The translations under genes and the position numbers were made by a program. A stretch of DNA of 64,000 nt. Origin: Chryseobacterium sp. Marseille-Q5410. Lineage in GTDB: Bacteria; Bacteroidota; Bacteroidia; Flavobacteriales; Weeksellaceae. Shown here piece after piece: positions 7,672 through 15,806 of this stretch. The notes beneath the pieces are model-generated. The model saw nothing but the letters and a program-made list of their open reading frames with translations. It made no database searches and was not told the origin of the DNA. Location: assembly GCA_946892665.1 (NCBI GenBank), contig CAMPOT010000002.1:124001-188000 (forward strand). Reading direction: 5' to 3'. Every line of letters begins with the position of its first letter. The stretch's first letter is position 1.

Positions 7672-8421
7672 TTACCAAACACAATTCGGGTAAGTTCGCT
7701 GCATATATTGCAATTCGCAAAGAATATAACCAAAATATTCCGTGTGATAGCCGGTTCTGGAACCTTTTTGCATGAAGGCTTTTTCCGGAATTTCAATGCC
7801 GAAATTGTTGAAATCTTCATTTACATTTTCCTTCCAAATTTCATAAAGTTTTTCGGAATTCGGAACGATGTTTAATTTAGCCAAATCCTTTTCACCACTG
7901 GTTTCCACGAAGATTCCAGCAGTATATTCCCAAAGATTTTCCACAGCGTTTTTCAGTCGTGCTTTGCTTTCTTCGGTTCCGTTGGCAAACATTTTCACCC
8001 AAGTCGAAGTGTGGGTATAGTGGTATTTCACTTCTTTCAAAGATTTTTCGGCGATCGCGGCAATTTGTTCATTGCTGCTTTCCATTAATGCTTTATAGGC
8101 GATTTTTTGATACAGCGAAAAGAAATAAACTTTCAAAATTGTGTTTGCGTAGTCACCATTCGGAAGCTCTGACAGTTGGCAGTTCAAGTATTCTTTTTCC
8201 AGACGAAGAAATGCCAAATCGTCCTCGGTTTTACCTTCATTTTGAATTTGAGCGGCATATTTATAAAAATTGCTCGATTGACCAAGATAGTCCAGCGCAA
8301 TATTCGTCAGTGCAATATCTTCTTCCAAATAAGGCCCTTGTCCGCAGAGTTCGCCCAATCGCTGTCCGAAAATCAACGTGTCATCGGCAAGTTTTAAAAG
8401 ATAATTAAAAAGTGGATTCAT
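7672..8421 (-). CDS. paaC: Phenylacetyl-CoA epoxidase structural subunit PaaC
   Basis: A 249-residue all-helical, ferritin-like protein that pairs with the catalytic subunit PaaA in the 1,2-epoxidase acting on phenylacetyl-CoA. Signature stretches are ADDTLIFGQRLGELCGQGPYLEEDIALTNIALDYLGQ (start and end of a long helix pair), EVKYHYTHTSTWVKMFANGT, and a C-terminus with GSRTGYHTEYFGYILCELQYMQR. I start at ATG 8421 (MNPLFNYLLK), the usual family start; the longer frame to 8445 adds eight residues. It lies between paaB and the repeat-filled gap before paaD. Confidence 0.93.
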   Translation of the reverse strand: MNPLFNYLLKLADDTLIFGQRLGELCGQGPYLEEDIALTNIALDYLGQSSNFYKYAAQIQNEGKTEDDLAFLRLEKEYLNCQLSELPNGDYANTILKVYFFSLYQKIAYKALMESSNEQIAAIAEKSLKEVKYHYTHTSTWVKMFANGTEESKARLKNAVENLWEYTAGIFVETSGEKDLAKLNIVPNSEKLYEIWKENVNEDFNNFGIEIPEKAFMQKGSRTGYHTEYFGYILCELQYMQRTYPNCVW

Positions 8422-8504
8422 TTTTATTTGAGATTTAAGAGCCAAGGTTAAAAGTCCAGATTGTTGGTTCTGACTCTTTGTTTTTGAACCTTGTTTCTAA
8501 GAAT

Positions 8505-8786
8505 TTACATATTTTTCACGTCGTTCGGGATTTCGTAAAAAGTTGGATGGCGGTATAATTTATCGTCTGCCGGATCGAAAAATGCTTCCTTGTCTACGCC
8601 CTCGGATGTCACCATATATTTGCTTGGAACTACCCAAATCGAGGTTCCTTCCATTCTTCTGGTATATACGTCGCGTGCGTTCTGTAAAGCCATTTCGGCA
8701 GTAGCTGCCTGCACCGTTCCTGCGTGTTTGTGGGAAAGTCCTGGTTTTGTTTGAATGAAAACTTCCCACATTTCTAAGTTGCTCAT
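8505..8786 (-). CDS. paaB: Phenylacetyl-CoA epoxidase subunit PaaB
   Basis: A 93-residue protein with the PaaB signature (WEVFIQTKPGLSHKHAGTVQ, then ALQNARDVYTRR and SIWVVPSKYM). PaaB is an essential small bridging subunit of the epoxidase complex. Its normal upstream neighbour, paaA, is absent: hutI ends only 33 nt before its start. It probably depends on transcription from the hutI side. Confidence 0.95.
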   Translation of the reverse strand: MSNLEMWEVFIQTKPGLSHKHAGTVQAATAEMALQNARDVYTRRMEGTSIWVVPSKYMVTSEGVDKEAFFDPADDKLYRHPTFYEIPNDVKNM

Positions 8787-8819
8787 TGTATTATATTTGA
8801 GGCGTTAAGATAATTAATT

Positions 8820-10046
8820 TTAATGAATTTTTTCTCCGTCAACGAAAACGTTTGCTGCAATCAAGCTACCTTGTTGGTAAAGAATATTCTGAAAATTATC
8901 GGTTTTGAAGGTTACAAAATCTGCTTTTTTGCCTTTTTCCAGTTTTCCGCGATCTTCCAAACCAAGCGCAAAAGCCGAACGGAACGTAATTCCCGCCAAA
9001 ACCTCTGCCGTGGAAAGTTTCTCGAAAGTTGCCAAAATTGAAGCTTGGGTAATAAGATTTCCCATCGGCGCGGAACCCGGATTCCAGTCGGATGCGATGG
9101 CTAAAATGCCATTTTTATCTAAAATTTTTCTTGCCGAAGAAAATTTTTCTCCCAAACCTAAACTCGCTCCGGGAAGAGCAACCGCTACCGTTTCCGATGA
9201 GGCGATCAAATCGATGTCTTCATCCGCCGTGGCTTCCAAATGATCGGCCGATTTTGCGGCAACTTCCACAGCAATTCTCGAGCTTCCGGGTGTAAACTGA
9301 TCAGCGTGAACAGTAATGTCAAAGCCCATTTCTTTCGCTTTCATAAGAAAATTTCGGCTTTCTTCCGGCTGAAATGCAGATTTTTCAATGAAAATATCTA
9401 CGCGCTTCGCAAGTTTTTCTTCCTTTACTTTAGGTAAAATTTCATTTAAAATATATTGAAGATATTGCACATTATTTCCTTCAAAATCCCTTGGTTTCAA
9501 ATGGGCAGAAAGACAAGTCGGAACTAAAGTTGCTTTGGTAAAATTTTGCGCTTTCTTGATCACGCGGAGCATTTTCAACTCGTTTTCCACATCCAAACCG
9601 TAACCGGATTTTATTTCGATCGTGGTAATTCCCAGAGAAATTAAAAAATTAATTCTTTTTAAAGTGGTTTTCAGCAATTCGTCCTCCGAAGCTGCTCGCG
9701 TATGTTGCACGGAACTCCAGATTCCGCCGCCACTTTCGGCAATTTCCAAATAGGTTTTTCCGGCATTTCGCATCGCAAAATCGTTTGCGCGGTTTCCACC
9801 GAAACAAATGTGCGTATGTGCATCGGTGAAAGCAGGAAGAGCAACTTGCGTTCCTGCGATATTTTCAATTTTAGCGGTTGGATATGCTGTTTTTAAACCA
9901 TTAAAATTTCCAACTTCAACGATCTTTCCGTTTTCGGAAAGAATTCCTCCGTTTTCGATGATTTCGAGTTGTTCATCTGCCAATTTCCCCCGCAAAGGCA
10001 GATTGGCAAGCGTCACGATTTGTTTGAAAGGTCCAGTTATTTTCAT
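8820..10046 (-). CDS. hutI: Imidazolonepropionase
   Basis: A 408-residue amidohydrolase that opens the imidazolone ring to give N-formimino-L-glutamate in histidine breakdown. Metal-binding and substrate motifs are present: FTDAHTHICFGGNRANDFAMR (HxH), KSGYGLDVENELKML, FDITVHADQFTPGS and IASDWNPGSAPMGNL. Length is typical of the family. No other hut gene is near. It lies directly upstream of paaB on the same strand, so it may share a transcript with the phenylacetate genes although the pathways are unrelated. Confidence 0.95.
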   Translation of the reverse strand: MKITGPFKQIVTLANLPLRGKLADEQLEIIENGGILSENGKIVEVGNFNGLKTAYPTAKIENIAGTQVALPAFTDAHTHICFGGNRANDFAMRNAGKTYLEIAESGGGIWSSVQHTRAASEDELLKTTLKRINFLISLGITTIEIKSGYGLDVENELKMLRVIKKAQNFTKATLVPTCLSAHLKPRDFEGNNVQYLQYILNEILPKVKEEKLAKRVDIFIEKSAFQPEESRNFLMKAKEMGFDITVHADQFTPGSSRIAVEVAAKSADHLEATADEDIDLIASSETVAVALPGASLGLGEKFSSARKILDKNGILAIASDWNPGSAPMGNLITQASILATFEKLSTAEVLAGITFRSAFALGLEDRGKLEKGKKADFVTFKTDNFQNILYQQGSLIAANVFVDGEKIH

Positions 10047-10138
10047 ATTGGTAAATTTAACATTTAAACATTATGCCAGCAAAGTTTTTTTATCAATGTA
10101 TAAACTAAGCCTTATGTATGATGGATTTATTGATGGTC

Positions 10139-10171
10139 TTGTGTTTAGATAATTAAAATGAATTATCTTTG
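10139..10171 (+). promoter_or_regulatory. Promoter for ruvB
   Basis: TTG at 10139-10141 and TATCTTTG at 10164-10171 with a 22-base gap fit the Bacteroidetes -33/-7 pattern. The start codon of ruvB follows 24 bases after the -7 box. Confidence 0.6.
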
Positions 10172-10195
10172 ATTCTTAAAATTTAAAACAAAAAA

Positions 10196-11218
10196 ATGCC
10201 AGATTTTCTTCACCCTGATCAAGAAAATTATTCCGACGAGGAATTGTTACAAGAAGAAAAAATCCGTCCCCAGAGTTTTCAGGATTTTGCCGGACAACGA
10301 AAAACATTGGACAATCTAGAAGTTTTCGTGGCGGCTGCCAAAAATCGTGGTGGCTCGCTGGATCATGTGCTTTTGCATGGTCCGCCGGGATTGGGAAAAA
10401 CTACTTTAGCCCACATCATCGCGAATGAATTGGGTGTAGGATGTAAAATTACTTCGGGTCCGGTTTTGGACAAACCCGGAAGTTTGGCAGGACTACTCAC
10501 CAATTTGGAGGAAAACGATGTGCTGTTTATTGATGAAATCCACCGATTGTCGCCGATTGTGGAAGAATATCTGTATTCCGCGATGGAAGATTTTAAAATC
10601 GATATCATGCTGGAAAGCGGTCCCAACGCGCGTTCGGTACAAATAGGCTTAAATCCTTTTACCTTGGTCGGAGCAACCACCCGTTCCGGAATGCTGACGA
10701 AACCCATGTTGGCGAGATTCGGAATCCAATCGAGGCTGGAATACTATACCGTTGAACTGTTAGGAATGATCATCGAAAGAAGTGCGCGAGTTCTCGGGGT
10801 TCCGATTTATGAAGATGCCGCATTGGAAATCGCCCGAAGAAGCCGCGGAACGCCCAGAATTGCAAATGCTCTGTTAAGAAGAGTTCGGGATTTTGCGGAA
10901 ATAAAAGGCAATGGTGAAATCGAAATTGAAATAACCAAGTTCGCATTAAATTCCTTAAATGTTGATGAATTCGGATTGGATGATATGGATAATAAAATCA
11001 TGCGCGTGATGATCGAAAATTTCCGTGGAAAACCAGTGGGAATATCAGCTTTAGCAACTTCGATTGGCGAAATTCCGGAGACCTTGGAAGAAGTTTATGA
11101 ACCATTTCTCATTCAGGAAGGTTTCATTATCAGAACGCCGAGAGGACGGGAAGTGACAGAGAAAGCGTATCAACATTTGAAAATTTCGGTGCCGAAAAGA
11201 CCAGATACTTTGTTTTAA
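10196..11218 (+). CDS. ruvB: Holliday junction branch-migration ATPase RuvB
   Basis: A 340-residue AAA+ motor that drives Holliday-junction migration with RuvA. Domains in order: Walker [13 protein letters not shown] (about residues 61-72), Walker [12 protein letters not shown] (about 105-115), sensor region [18 protein letters not shown] with the arginine finger, then the winged-helix domain ([27 protein letters not shown]). Length is standard. It stands alone on the plus strand, divergent from hutI. Confidence 0.97.
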   Translation: MPDFLHPDQENYSDEELLQEEKIRPQSFQDFAGQRKTLDNLEVFVAAAKNRGGSLDHVLLHGPPGLGKTTLAHIIANELGVGCKITSGPVLDKPGSLAGLLTNLEENDVLFIDEIHRLSPIVEEYLYSAMEDFKIDIMLESGPNARSVQIGLNPFTLVGATTRSGMLTKPMLARFGIQSRLEYYTVELLGMIIERSARVLGVPIYEDAALEIARRSRGTPRIANALLRRVRDFAEIKGNGEIEIEITKFALNSLNVDEFGLDDMDNKIMRVMIENFRGKPVGISALATSIGEIPETLEEVYEPFLIQEGFIIRTPRGREVTEKAYQHLKISVPKRPDTLF

Positions 11219-11234
11219 TGAGTAATGAAAAATT

Positions 11235-11637
11235 AATAATGAATAATTAGATTATGGAGGATCAATTCAAAGAAAAAAACAATGTAATTCGTCATAAATC
11301 CTTTGAATTTTCGGTTGGGATTGTGAATTTATTTAAAATTCTTTATTACGAAAGAAACGAAAAAATTCTATCCAAACAGCTTCTGAGATCCGGTACTTCC
11401 ATAGGTGCAAATATTGAAGAAGGAATCGCGGCTTTTAGTAAAAAAGAATTTATTTATAAATTGTAAATTTCATATAAAGAGGCAAATGAGTCCTTTTATT
11501 GGATAAAACTTCTTTATAGAACAAATTATATCAATGATGTTGAATTTGAATCTTTGAAATTAAATTTAGAAGAAATAATTAAGTTACTGACTTCAATCAT
11601 CAAATCCTCAAAACTAAATTCTTAATTATTCATCATT
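11235..11637. repeat. Inverted AT-rich repeats around the four-helix-bundle gene
   Basis: AATAATGAATAATTA (11235-11249) and its complement-strand counterpart TAATTATTCATCATT (11623-11637) match at 14 of 15 positions and bracket the disrupted four-helix-bundle gene almost exactly. The sequence is low-complexity, so chance similarity is possible, but the positions are striking. Confidence 0.5.
11254..11625 (+). pseudogene. Four-helix-bundle (23S rRNA IVS-type) protein with in-frame TAA
   Basis: The frame reads MEDQFKEKNNVIRHKSFEFS, then LLRSGTSIGANIEEG (the hallmark of the S23/IVS-encoded four-helix-bundle family) and FSKKEFIYKL before TAA at 11464-11466. The same frame continues open as ISYKEANESFYWIKLLYRTN to TAA at 11623-11625, giving the usual size of about 122 residues. 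Relatives have lysine or glutamine at the stop position, so one base change explains it. Family function is unknown; members are found within 23S rRNA intervening sequences and as stand-alone genes. It is flanked by inverted AT-rich repeats. A sequencing error is the alternative. Confidence 0.8.
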
Positions 11638-11659
11638 CATCATTAATTGTTAATTACAT

Positions 11660-12264
11660 ATGTACATCCCCAAAATCTACAAATCTGAAGACCAAGAACT
11701 GATGAAAAAAATCATTAGTGAAAACGGTTTTGCACTTTTAATATCAGATAAAGAAAAATTATCCGCGACACATTCCATGTTTTTGGTGAATGAAAAAGAA
11801 GACGGTTTTTTACTTGAAACTCATATTTCCAAAGCTAATTTTCAGGCAAAAGTTCTGAAAGATGGCGACCAAGTATTGTGCGATTTTCTTGGTGCGCATT
11901 CCTATATTCGTCATCTTGGTATGATCACAAAAATGTTTCGACATGGAATTATGAAGCAGTGCAAATCCGTGGAAAGGTTAAATTGATGACTGATGATGAA
12001 CTTTATGAGCATCTCCGAAAGCTGACTTTTAAATATGAAAAACCTCAGAAATGCCCGATGTTGGTTGAAAATATGGGAGATGAATATATGAAAAATGAAA
12101 TGAAAGGCGCTTTTGGGATTTATATTTTTCCCACGGAGATAAGTATTGTCAATAAATTAAGTCAGAACAGAAATGAAAGTGATTTCAGAAATATCATTAA
12201 AGAGTTGGAGGAATCTTCGGACGGAAATTCGCAGCGTATTGCTGAGAAAATGAGAAATCTTTAA
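11660..12264 (+). pseudogene. PaiB-like FMN-binding regulator/flavoprotein, frameshifted
   Basis: Two overlapping frames make one protein. The first begins MYIPKIYKSEDQELMKKII and reaches DFLGAHSYI at 11908; the second continues SSSWYDHKNVSTWNYEAV and ends at 12264. Joined, they give about 201 residues of the PaiB / FMN-binding negative regulator family, including the HSYISSSWY and VSTWNYEAVQIRGK motifs of the flavin-binding split barrel. Restoring one T after 11908 (ATT CGT to ATT TCG) repairs the frame. The family is linked to regulation of sporulation and protease genes in Bacillus, but the role here is unknown. It is either a real 1-nt deletion or a sequencing error. Confidence 0.85.
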
Positions 12265-12832
12265 ACGCAATGAACGCAAAGGAAATTAAAAAAGAGAACT
12301 CATTTTATCGGCGCAAAGGCGTTTCACTTAGAAAAGGCTAAATTCCATTTACTTTTTAATCAAAAAAGCAAATAATGACAGAGAATGAAATTTCAAAAAT
12401 AATATTTGAAGCCGGATTAAAAATTCATCGAAAAATTGGAATTGGCCTATATGAAACAGTTTATGAACAATGTTTGGCCTACGAATTAAAAAATAGTGGT
12501 TTAAAAGTAGAAAAACAAAAAGATATTTCGGTTGAATATGAATCCTTGTTAATTGAAAAGGCATTCAGAGTTGATTTATTAATTGAAAACAAAGTTATAA
12601 TAGAGATAAAAGCTGTTCCCGAAATCAATAGTTATCATAGCTATCAACTTTTAAATTATTTAAGAATATCAGGTTGTAAATTGGGTATGATCCTCAATTT
12701 TCATTCTGTTTTGTTTAAAGACGGCGTAAAAAGAATTGCAAATAGATTATAAATAACGCCCTCGCTAAGCGAAGCGCCTTTGCGCATTAAAAAACCATTA
12801 AGTATTTAAAAAAAACCGCGTTCTTTGCGTTA
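12263..12832. repeat. Nested inverted repeats bracketing the GxxExxY gene
   Basis: Outer pair: AACGCAATGAACGC (12264-12277) and GCGTTCTTTGCGTT (12818-12831), 13 of 14 matching when one is complemented. Inner pair: GCGCAAAGGCGTTTCACTTAG region (12311-12331) and its counterpart at 12765-12785, 19 of 21 matching. Both pairs surround the gene at 12375-12752. The arrangement looks like a small self-contained unit of about 570 bp with GC-richer ends than its AT-rich surroundings. Confidence 0.8.
12375..12752 (+). CDS. GxxExxY family protein
   Basis: A 125-residue protein matching the GxxExxY family, named for the motif seen here as GIGLYETVYEQCLAYEL. It also has VDLLIENKVIIEIKAVPEI, where the acidic and lysine residues (D...E-x-K) look like a PD-(D/E)XK nuclease-type core, and a C-terminal LLNYLRISGCKLGMILNF. 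The function is unknown. Members often occur in several copies per Bacteroidetes genome. Here it lies between two pairs of inverted repeats in the accessory stretch after ruvB. Confidence 0.88.
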   Translation: MTENEISKIIFEAGLKIHRKIGIGLYETVYEQCLAYELKNSGLKVEKQKDISVEYESLLIEKAFRVDLLIENKVIIEIKAVPEINSYHSYQLLNYLRISGCKLGMILNFHSVLFKDGVKRIANRL

Positions 12833-12915
12833 AAAATAAGCAAAACCAGAGCACCCAAGTCCGTTGAAATAAAATAAATTGCTAAATTAGAAACGGAAAA
12901 TCAAAAACAAAATAT

Positions 12916-13782
12916 ATGAAGCTATATCCAATACAATGTGGGAAATTTAAATTAGACGGCGGCGCTATGTTCGGAGTCGTTCCGAAAACCCTGTGGGAAA
13001 AGACCAATCCGGCCGACGAAAGAAACCTTATCGAGCTTGGAACCCGTTCGCTTTTGGTGGAGGATGGCAAAAAATTAATCTTAATCGATTGCGGCCTCGG
13101 CAACAAACAAGACGAAAAATTCTTCGGACATTATTCACTTTGGGGCGATGATTGTTTAGACAAAAACCTTAAAAAATACGGTTTCGTGCGCGAGGATATT
13201 ACCGATGTTTTCCTTACCCATCTTCATTTCGACCATTGCGGCGGCGCGATAGAGTGGAATGATGATAAGACAGGCTATCGTCCTGCTTTCAAAAATGCAC
13301 ATTTCTGGACCAACGAGGAACACTGGAAATGGGCTACAGAACCCAATCCGCGCGAAAAAGCAAGCTTTTTAAAAGAAAATATCCTCCCGATGCAGGAAAG
13401 TGGGCAACTTAACTTTTTGCCAACTCCGACCAGTGGAAATTACGGATTCGCGCCGGATCTGAAGATGGATGTGATTTTTGTAGACGGACACACCGAAAAA
13501 CAGATGCTTCCCGTGATTCAGTATCAGGAAAAAACGATTGTTTTCGCGGCAGATCTTATCCCTACCGTAGGTCATATTCCACTGGTTTATGTCATGGGTT
13601 ACGATACGCGACCGCTGCTGACGATGGAAGAAAAAGCTAAGTTCCTGAAACAGTGTGTGGACAACGAATATCTTTTGTTTTTCGAGCACGATGCCCACAA
13701 CGAATTGGCAAGTTTGAAAATGACCGAAAAGGGAGTTCGTCTGGATGAAACCTTCACTATGAACGATGTTTTTGGATATTAA
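12916..13782 (+). CDS. Metallo-beta-lactamase-fold hydrolase
   Basis: A 288-residue MBL-fold enzyme. The zinc site is visible: HLHFDHCGGA (about residues 101-110), DGHTEKQMLP further on with the next histidine, FAADLIPTVGHIPL with the bridging aspartate, and FFEHDAH near the C-terminus. The layout with an N-terminal GTRSLLVEDGKKLILIDCGLGN is shared with lactonase-like and uncharacterised MBL proteins. The substrate cannot be told from sequence. It ends 18 nt before coaE and is probably co-transcribed with it. Confidence 0.85.
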   Translation: MKLYPIQCGKFKLDGGAMFGVVPKTLWEKTNPADERNLIELGTRSLLVEDGKKLILIDCGLGNKQDEKFFGHYSLWGDDCLDKNLKKYGFVREDITDVFLTHLHFDHCGGAIEWNDDKTGYRPAFKNAHFWTNEEHWKWATEPNPREKASFLKENILPMQESGQLNFLPTPTSGNYGFAPDLKMDVIFVDGHTEKQMLPVIQYQEKTIVFAADLIPTVGHIPLVYVMGYDTRPLLTMEEKAKFLKQCVDNEYLLFFEHDAHNELASLKMTEKGVRLDETFTMNDVFGY

Positions 13783-13800
13783 TTTGAACGGATTTACAGA

Positions 13801-14427
13801 ATGGAAGGAGAAAGTTTAATAAACAATAAAAAAATTATTGGTCTCACCGGTGGCATCGGCTCAGGGAAAACTACGGTAGCAAAATTCATCGAAGAAATGG
13901 GATTTCCGGTGTATTATTCGGATGATAGAGCGAAGGATATTGTAAATGATGATGAGGTATTAAAAAATAAAATTACAGAACTTCTAGGTGACGGAGCTTA
14001 CGATGAAAACGGTTTTTATAATAGAAAATACGTTTCAGGAATTGTTTTTAATAACGACGAAACACGGCTTAAGCTCAATGCGCTCATTCATCCCGCTGTA
14101 AAAATCGATTTTGAAAATTGGGTTAATAAGCAACAAGCGGAATTTGTTTTTAAAGAAACTGCACTTTTGTTTGAATTAAATCTTAATGAAAGCTGCTACA
14201 AAAGCGTTTTGGTGACGGCCGACGACAATATCCGCATCAAACGCGTGATGGATCGCGACCACAAAACTTATCGGGAAATTGAAGCAATAATCGATAAGCA
14301 AATGCCCGAAAAAGATAAAATTAAACGTGCTGATTTTGTGATCTTTAATAATGAAGGAATCGATGAGCTGAAAGCTGCCACCGATAGAGTGATGGTAAAT
14401 TTGAAAGAAGTTTCTCATAAATCTTAA
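13801..14427 (+). CDS. coaE: Dephospho-CoA kinase
   Basis: A 208-residue P-loop kinase for the last step of coenzyme A synthesis. It shows KIIGLTGGIGSGKTTVAKF (P-loop near residues 16-24), YSDDRAKDIV (acceptor-binding aspartates), and LIHPAVKIDFENWV with the family HP motif. Length is normal, and the short N-terminal MEGESLINN is slightly longer than usual. The coaD gene for the preceding step is at 25893-26351. Confidence 0.95.
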   Translation: MEGESLINNKKIIGLTGGIGSGKTTVAKFIEEMGFPVYYSDDRAKDIVNDDEVLKNKITELLGDGAYDENGFYNRKYVSGIVFNNDETRLKLNALIHPAVKIDFENWVNKQQAEFVFKETALLFELNLNESCYKSVLVTADDNIRIKRVMDRDHKTYREIEAIIDKQMPEKDKIKRADFVIFNNEGIDELKAATDRVMVNLKEVSHKS

Positions 14428-14502
14428 TTTTTCCCTTTATAACAATTTCGAAATTCCTATTTAATTAAGACTTCTTAATATTCCGGATTCAGATTTTCGG
14501 AG

Positions 14503-14510
14503 TAAATTTG
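14503..14510 (+). promoter_or_regulatory. Promoter -7 element for the phosphodiesterase gene
   Basis: TAAATTTG, a full match to the -7 consensus, ends 17 bases before the start codon at 14528. No TTG at -33 spacing is present. Confidence 0.45.
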
Positions 14511-14527
14511 GATCTCAAAATTTCTCC

Positions 14528-15793
14528 ATGAAGAACCTATTTTCTTTAGCTTTTATTCTAATTTTCGGATGGGCTTTTTCTCAAACCGATACTGCGCAAG
14601 TCGTGGTTCCGAACCGAAAAAATACAGACGCTTCTCTTACAAAACCTTATGTGATATTAATTTCTGCGGATGGTTTCAGATATGATTATGCGAAAAAATA
14701 TCATGCGAAAAACATACTGAAACTTGCCGAAAAAGGTGTTTCCGCAAAGGCGATGATTCCTTCTTATCCTTCCATTACGGGACCGAATCATTATACGATG
14801 ATCACCGGACTTTTCCCATCGAATACCGGTTTTGTAGATAATTATTTTTATGATCAAAAGCGCAATGATATCTTTGGTATGAGTGTTCAGAGCAAAATTT
14901 CCGACGGTTCCTGGCTTGGCGGAATTCCACTTTGGAGTCTCGCCGAGAAGCAGGGAACACTTACTGCTTCGTTGTTTTGGGTAGCTTCCAACAGTGATGC
15001 GGGAGGAACTCGGCCAACCTATTATTACCAATATCATGAAAAATTTACGGCAGATGAAAAAATCAATATTGTCCTCAACTGGTTGAAACTTCCGGTAGAT
15101 AAAAGGCCACATCTTATCACTTTTTATTTCCCTGAAGTGGATAAAAATGGACATCTTTATGGCACAGAATCTACCGAATTGCGCGAAGCTGTTGAGTTTG
15201 TAGATGATGCTGTAGGGAAATTAATTCAGAAAGTGAATGAACTGACGCTTCCGAATGTGAATTTCATTTTTGTTTCGGACCATGGGATGAAAGATGTCGA
15301 TTTGGAAAATCCTCTGGAAATTCCCGAAATATTTTTGGATAAGAACCGTTTCACCTATTTCAATGCTCAAACTTTACTTCGTGTTATGGTGAAAAATGAA
15401 GCTGAAGTAAAGCAAGTTTATCGTGAATTAAAGAAAAATAGAACTAGAGATTACCAGGTTTATCTTACCGAAAAATTCCCTGCAAAGTTACATTATCGCA
15501 CTTCTGACGATCGTTTCGGAAGGATTGGGCAGATTCTTTTGGTTCCTAATGCTCCGAAGGTTTTCTTGGAGTCCGGATCTAAAAAAACACCTGGAAAGCA
15601 TGGTTACAATCCATTTAAAGTTCCGGAAATGAGGGCGACTTTCGCTGCTTCCGGTCCAGCTTTTAAAGAACGAAAAAAAATCGGAAAGTTTCGGAATGTG
15701 AATCTTTATCCGATGGTTGCTGAAATTTTAGGATTAAAAGTTTCCCAAACTATTGACGGTTCACCGAAAACGGCAAAAAAGGTTTTGAAATAG
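14528..15793 (+). CDS. Ectonucleotide pyrophosphatase/phosphodiesterase family protein
   Basis: A 421-residue exported member of the alkaline-phosphatase superfamily, NPP branch. A signal peptide (about 1-19, ending GWAFS) precedes ILISADGFRYDYAKKY (metal-binding aspartate), then PSYPSITGPNHYTMITGLFP with the nucleophilic threonine and the NHY of NPP enzymes, GFVDNYFYD, PEVDKNGHLYGT (metal D and H), FVSDHGM and GKHGYNPF (third metal site). It should hydrolyse phosphodiester or pyrophosphate bonds in the periplasm. The exact substrate is unclear. Confidence 0.9.
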   Translation: MKNLFSLAFILIFGWAFSQTDTAQVVVPNRKNTDASLTKPYVILISADGFRYDYAKKYHAKNILKLAEKGVSAKAMIPSYPSITGPNHYTMITGLFPSNTGFVDNYFYDQKRNDIFGMSVQSKISDGSWLGGIPLWSLAEKQGTLTASLFWVASNSDAGGTRPTYYYQYHEKFTADEKINIVLNWLKLPVDKRPHLITFYFPEVDKNGHLYGTESTELREAVEFVDDAVGKLIQKVNELTLPNVNFIFVSDHGMKDVDLENPLEIPEIFLDKNRFTYFNAQTLLRVMVKNEAEVKQVYRELKKNRTRDYQVYLTEKFPAKLHYRTSDDRFGRIGQILLVPNAPKVFLESGSKKTPGKHGYNPFKVPEMRATFAASGPAFKERKKIGKFRNVNLYPMVAEILGLKVSQTIDGSPKTAKKVLK

Positions 15794-15806
15794 ACTTTAT
15801 AAAAAA

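Noticed and set aside
8787-8819. Remnant of paaA between hutI and paaB
   Set aside because: Only 33 bases are present and they show no recognisable PaaA codons in any frame.
14657-15154. 165-codon minus-strand open frame
   Set aside because: It is antisense to the well-supported phosphodiesterase gene, with no family features or signal.
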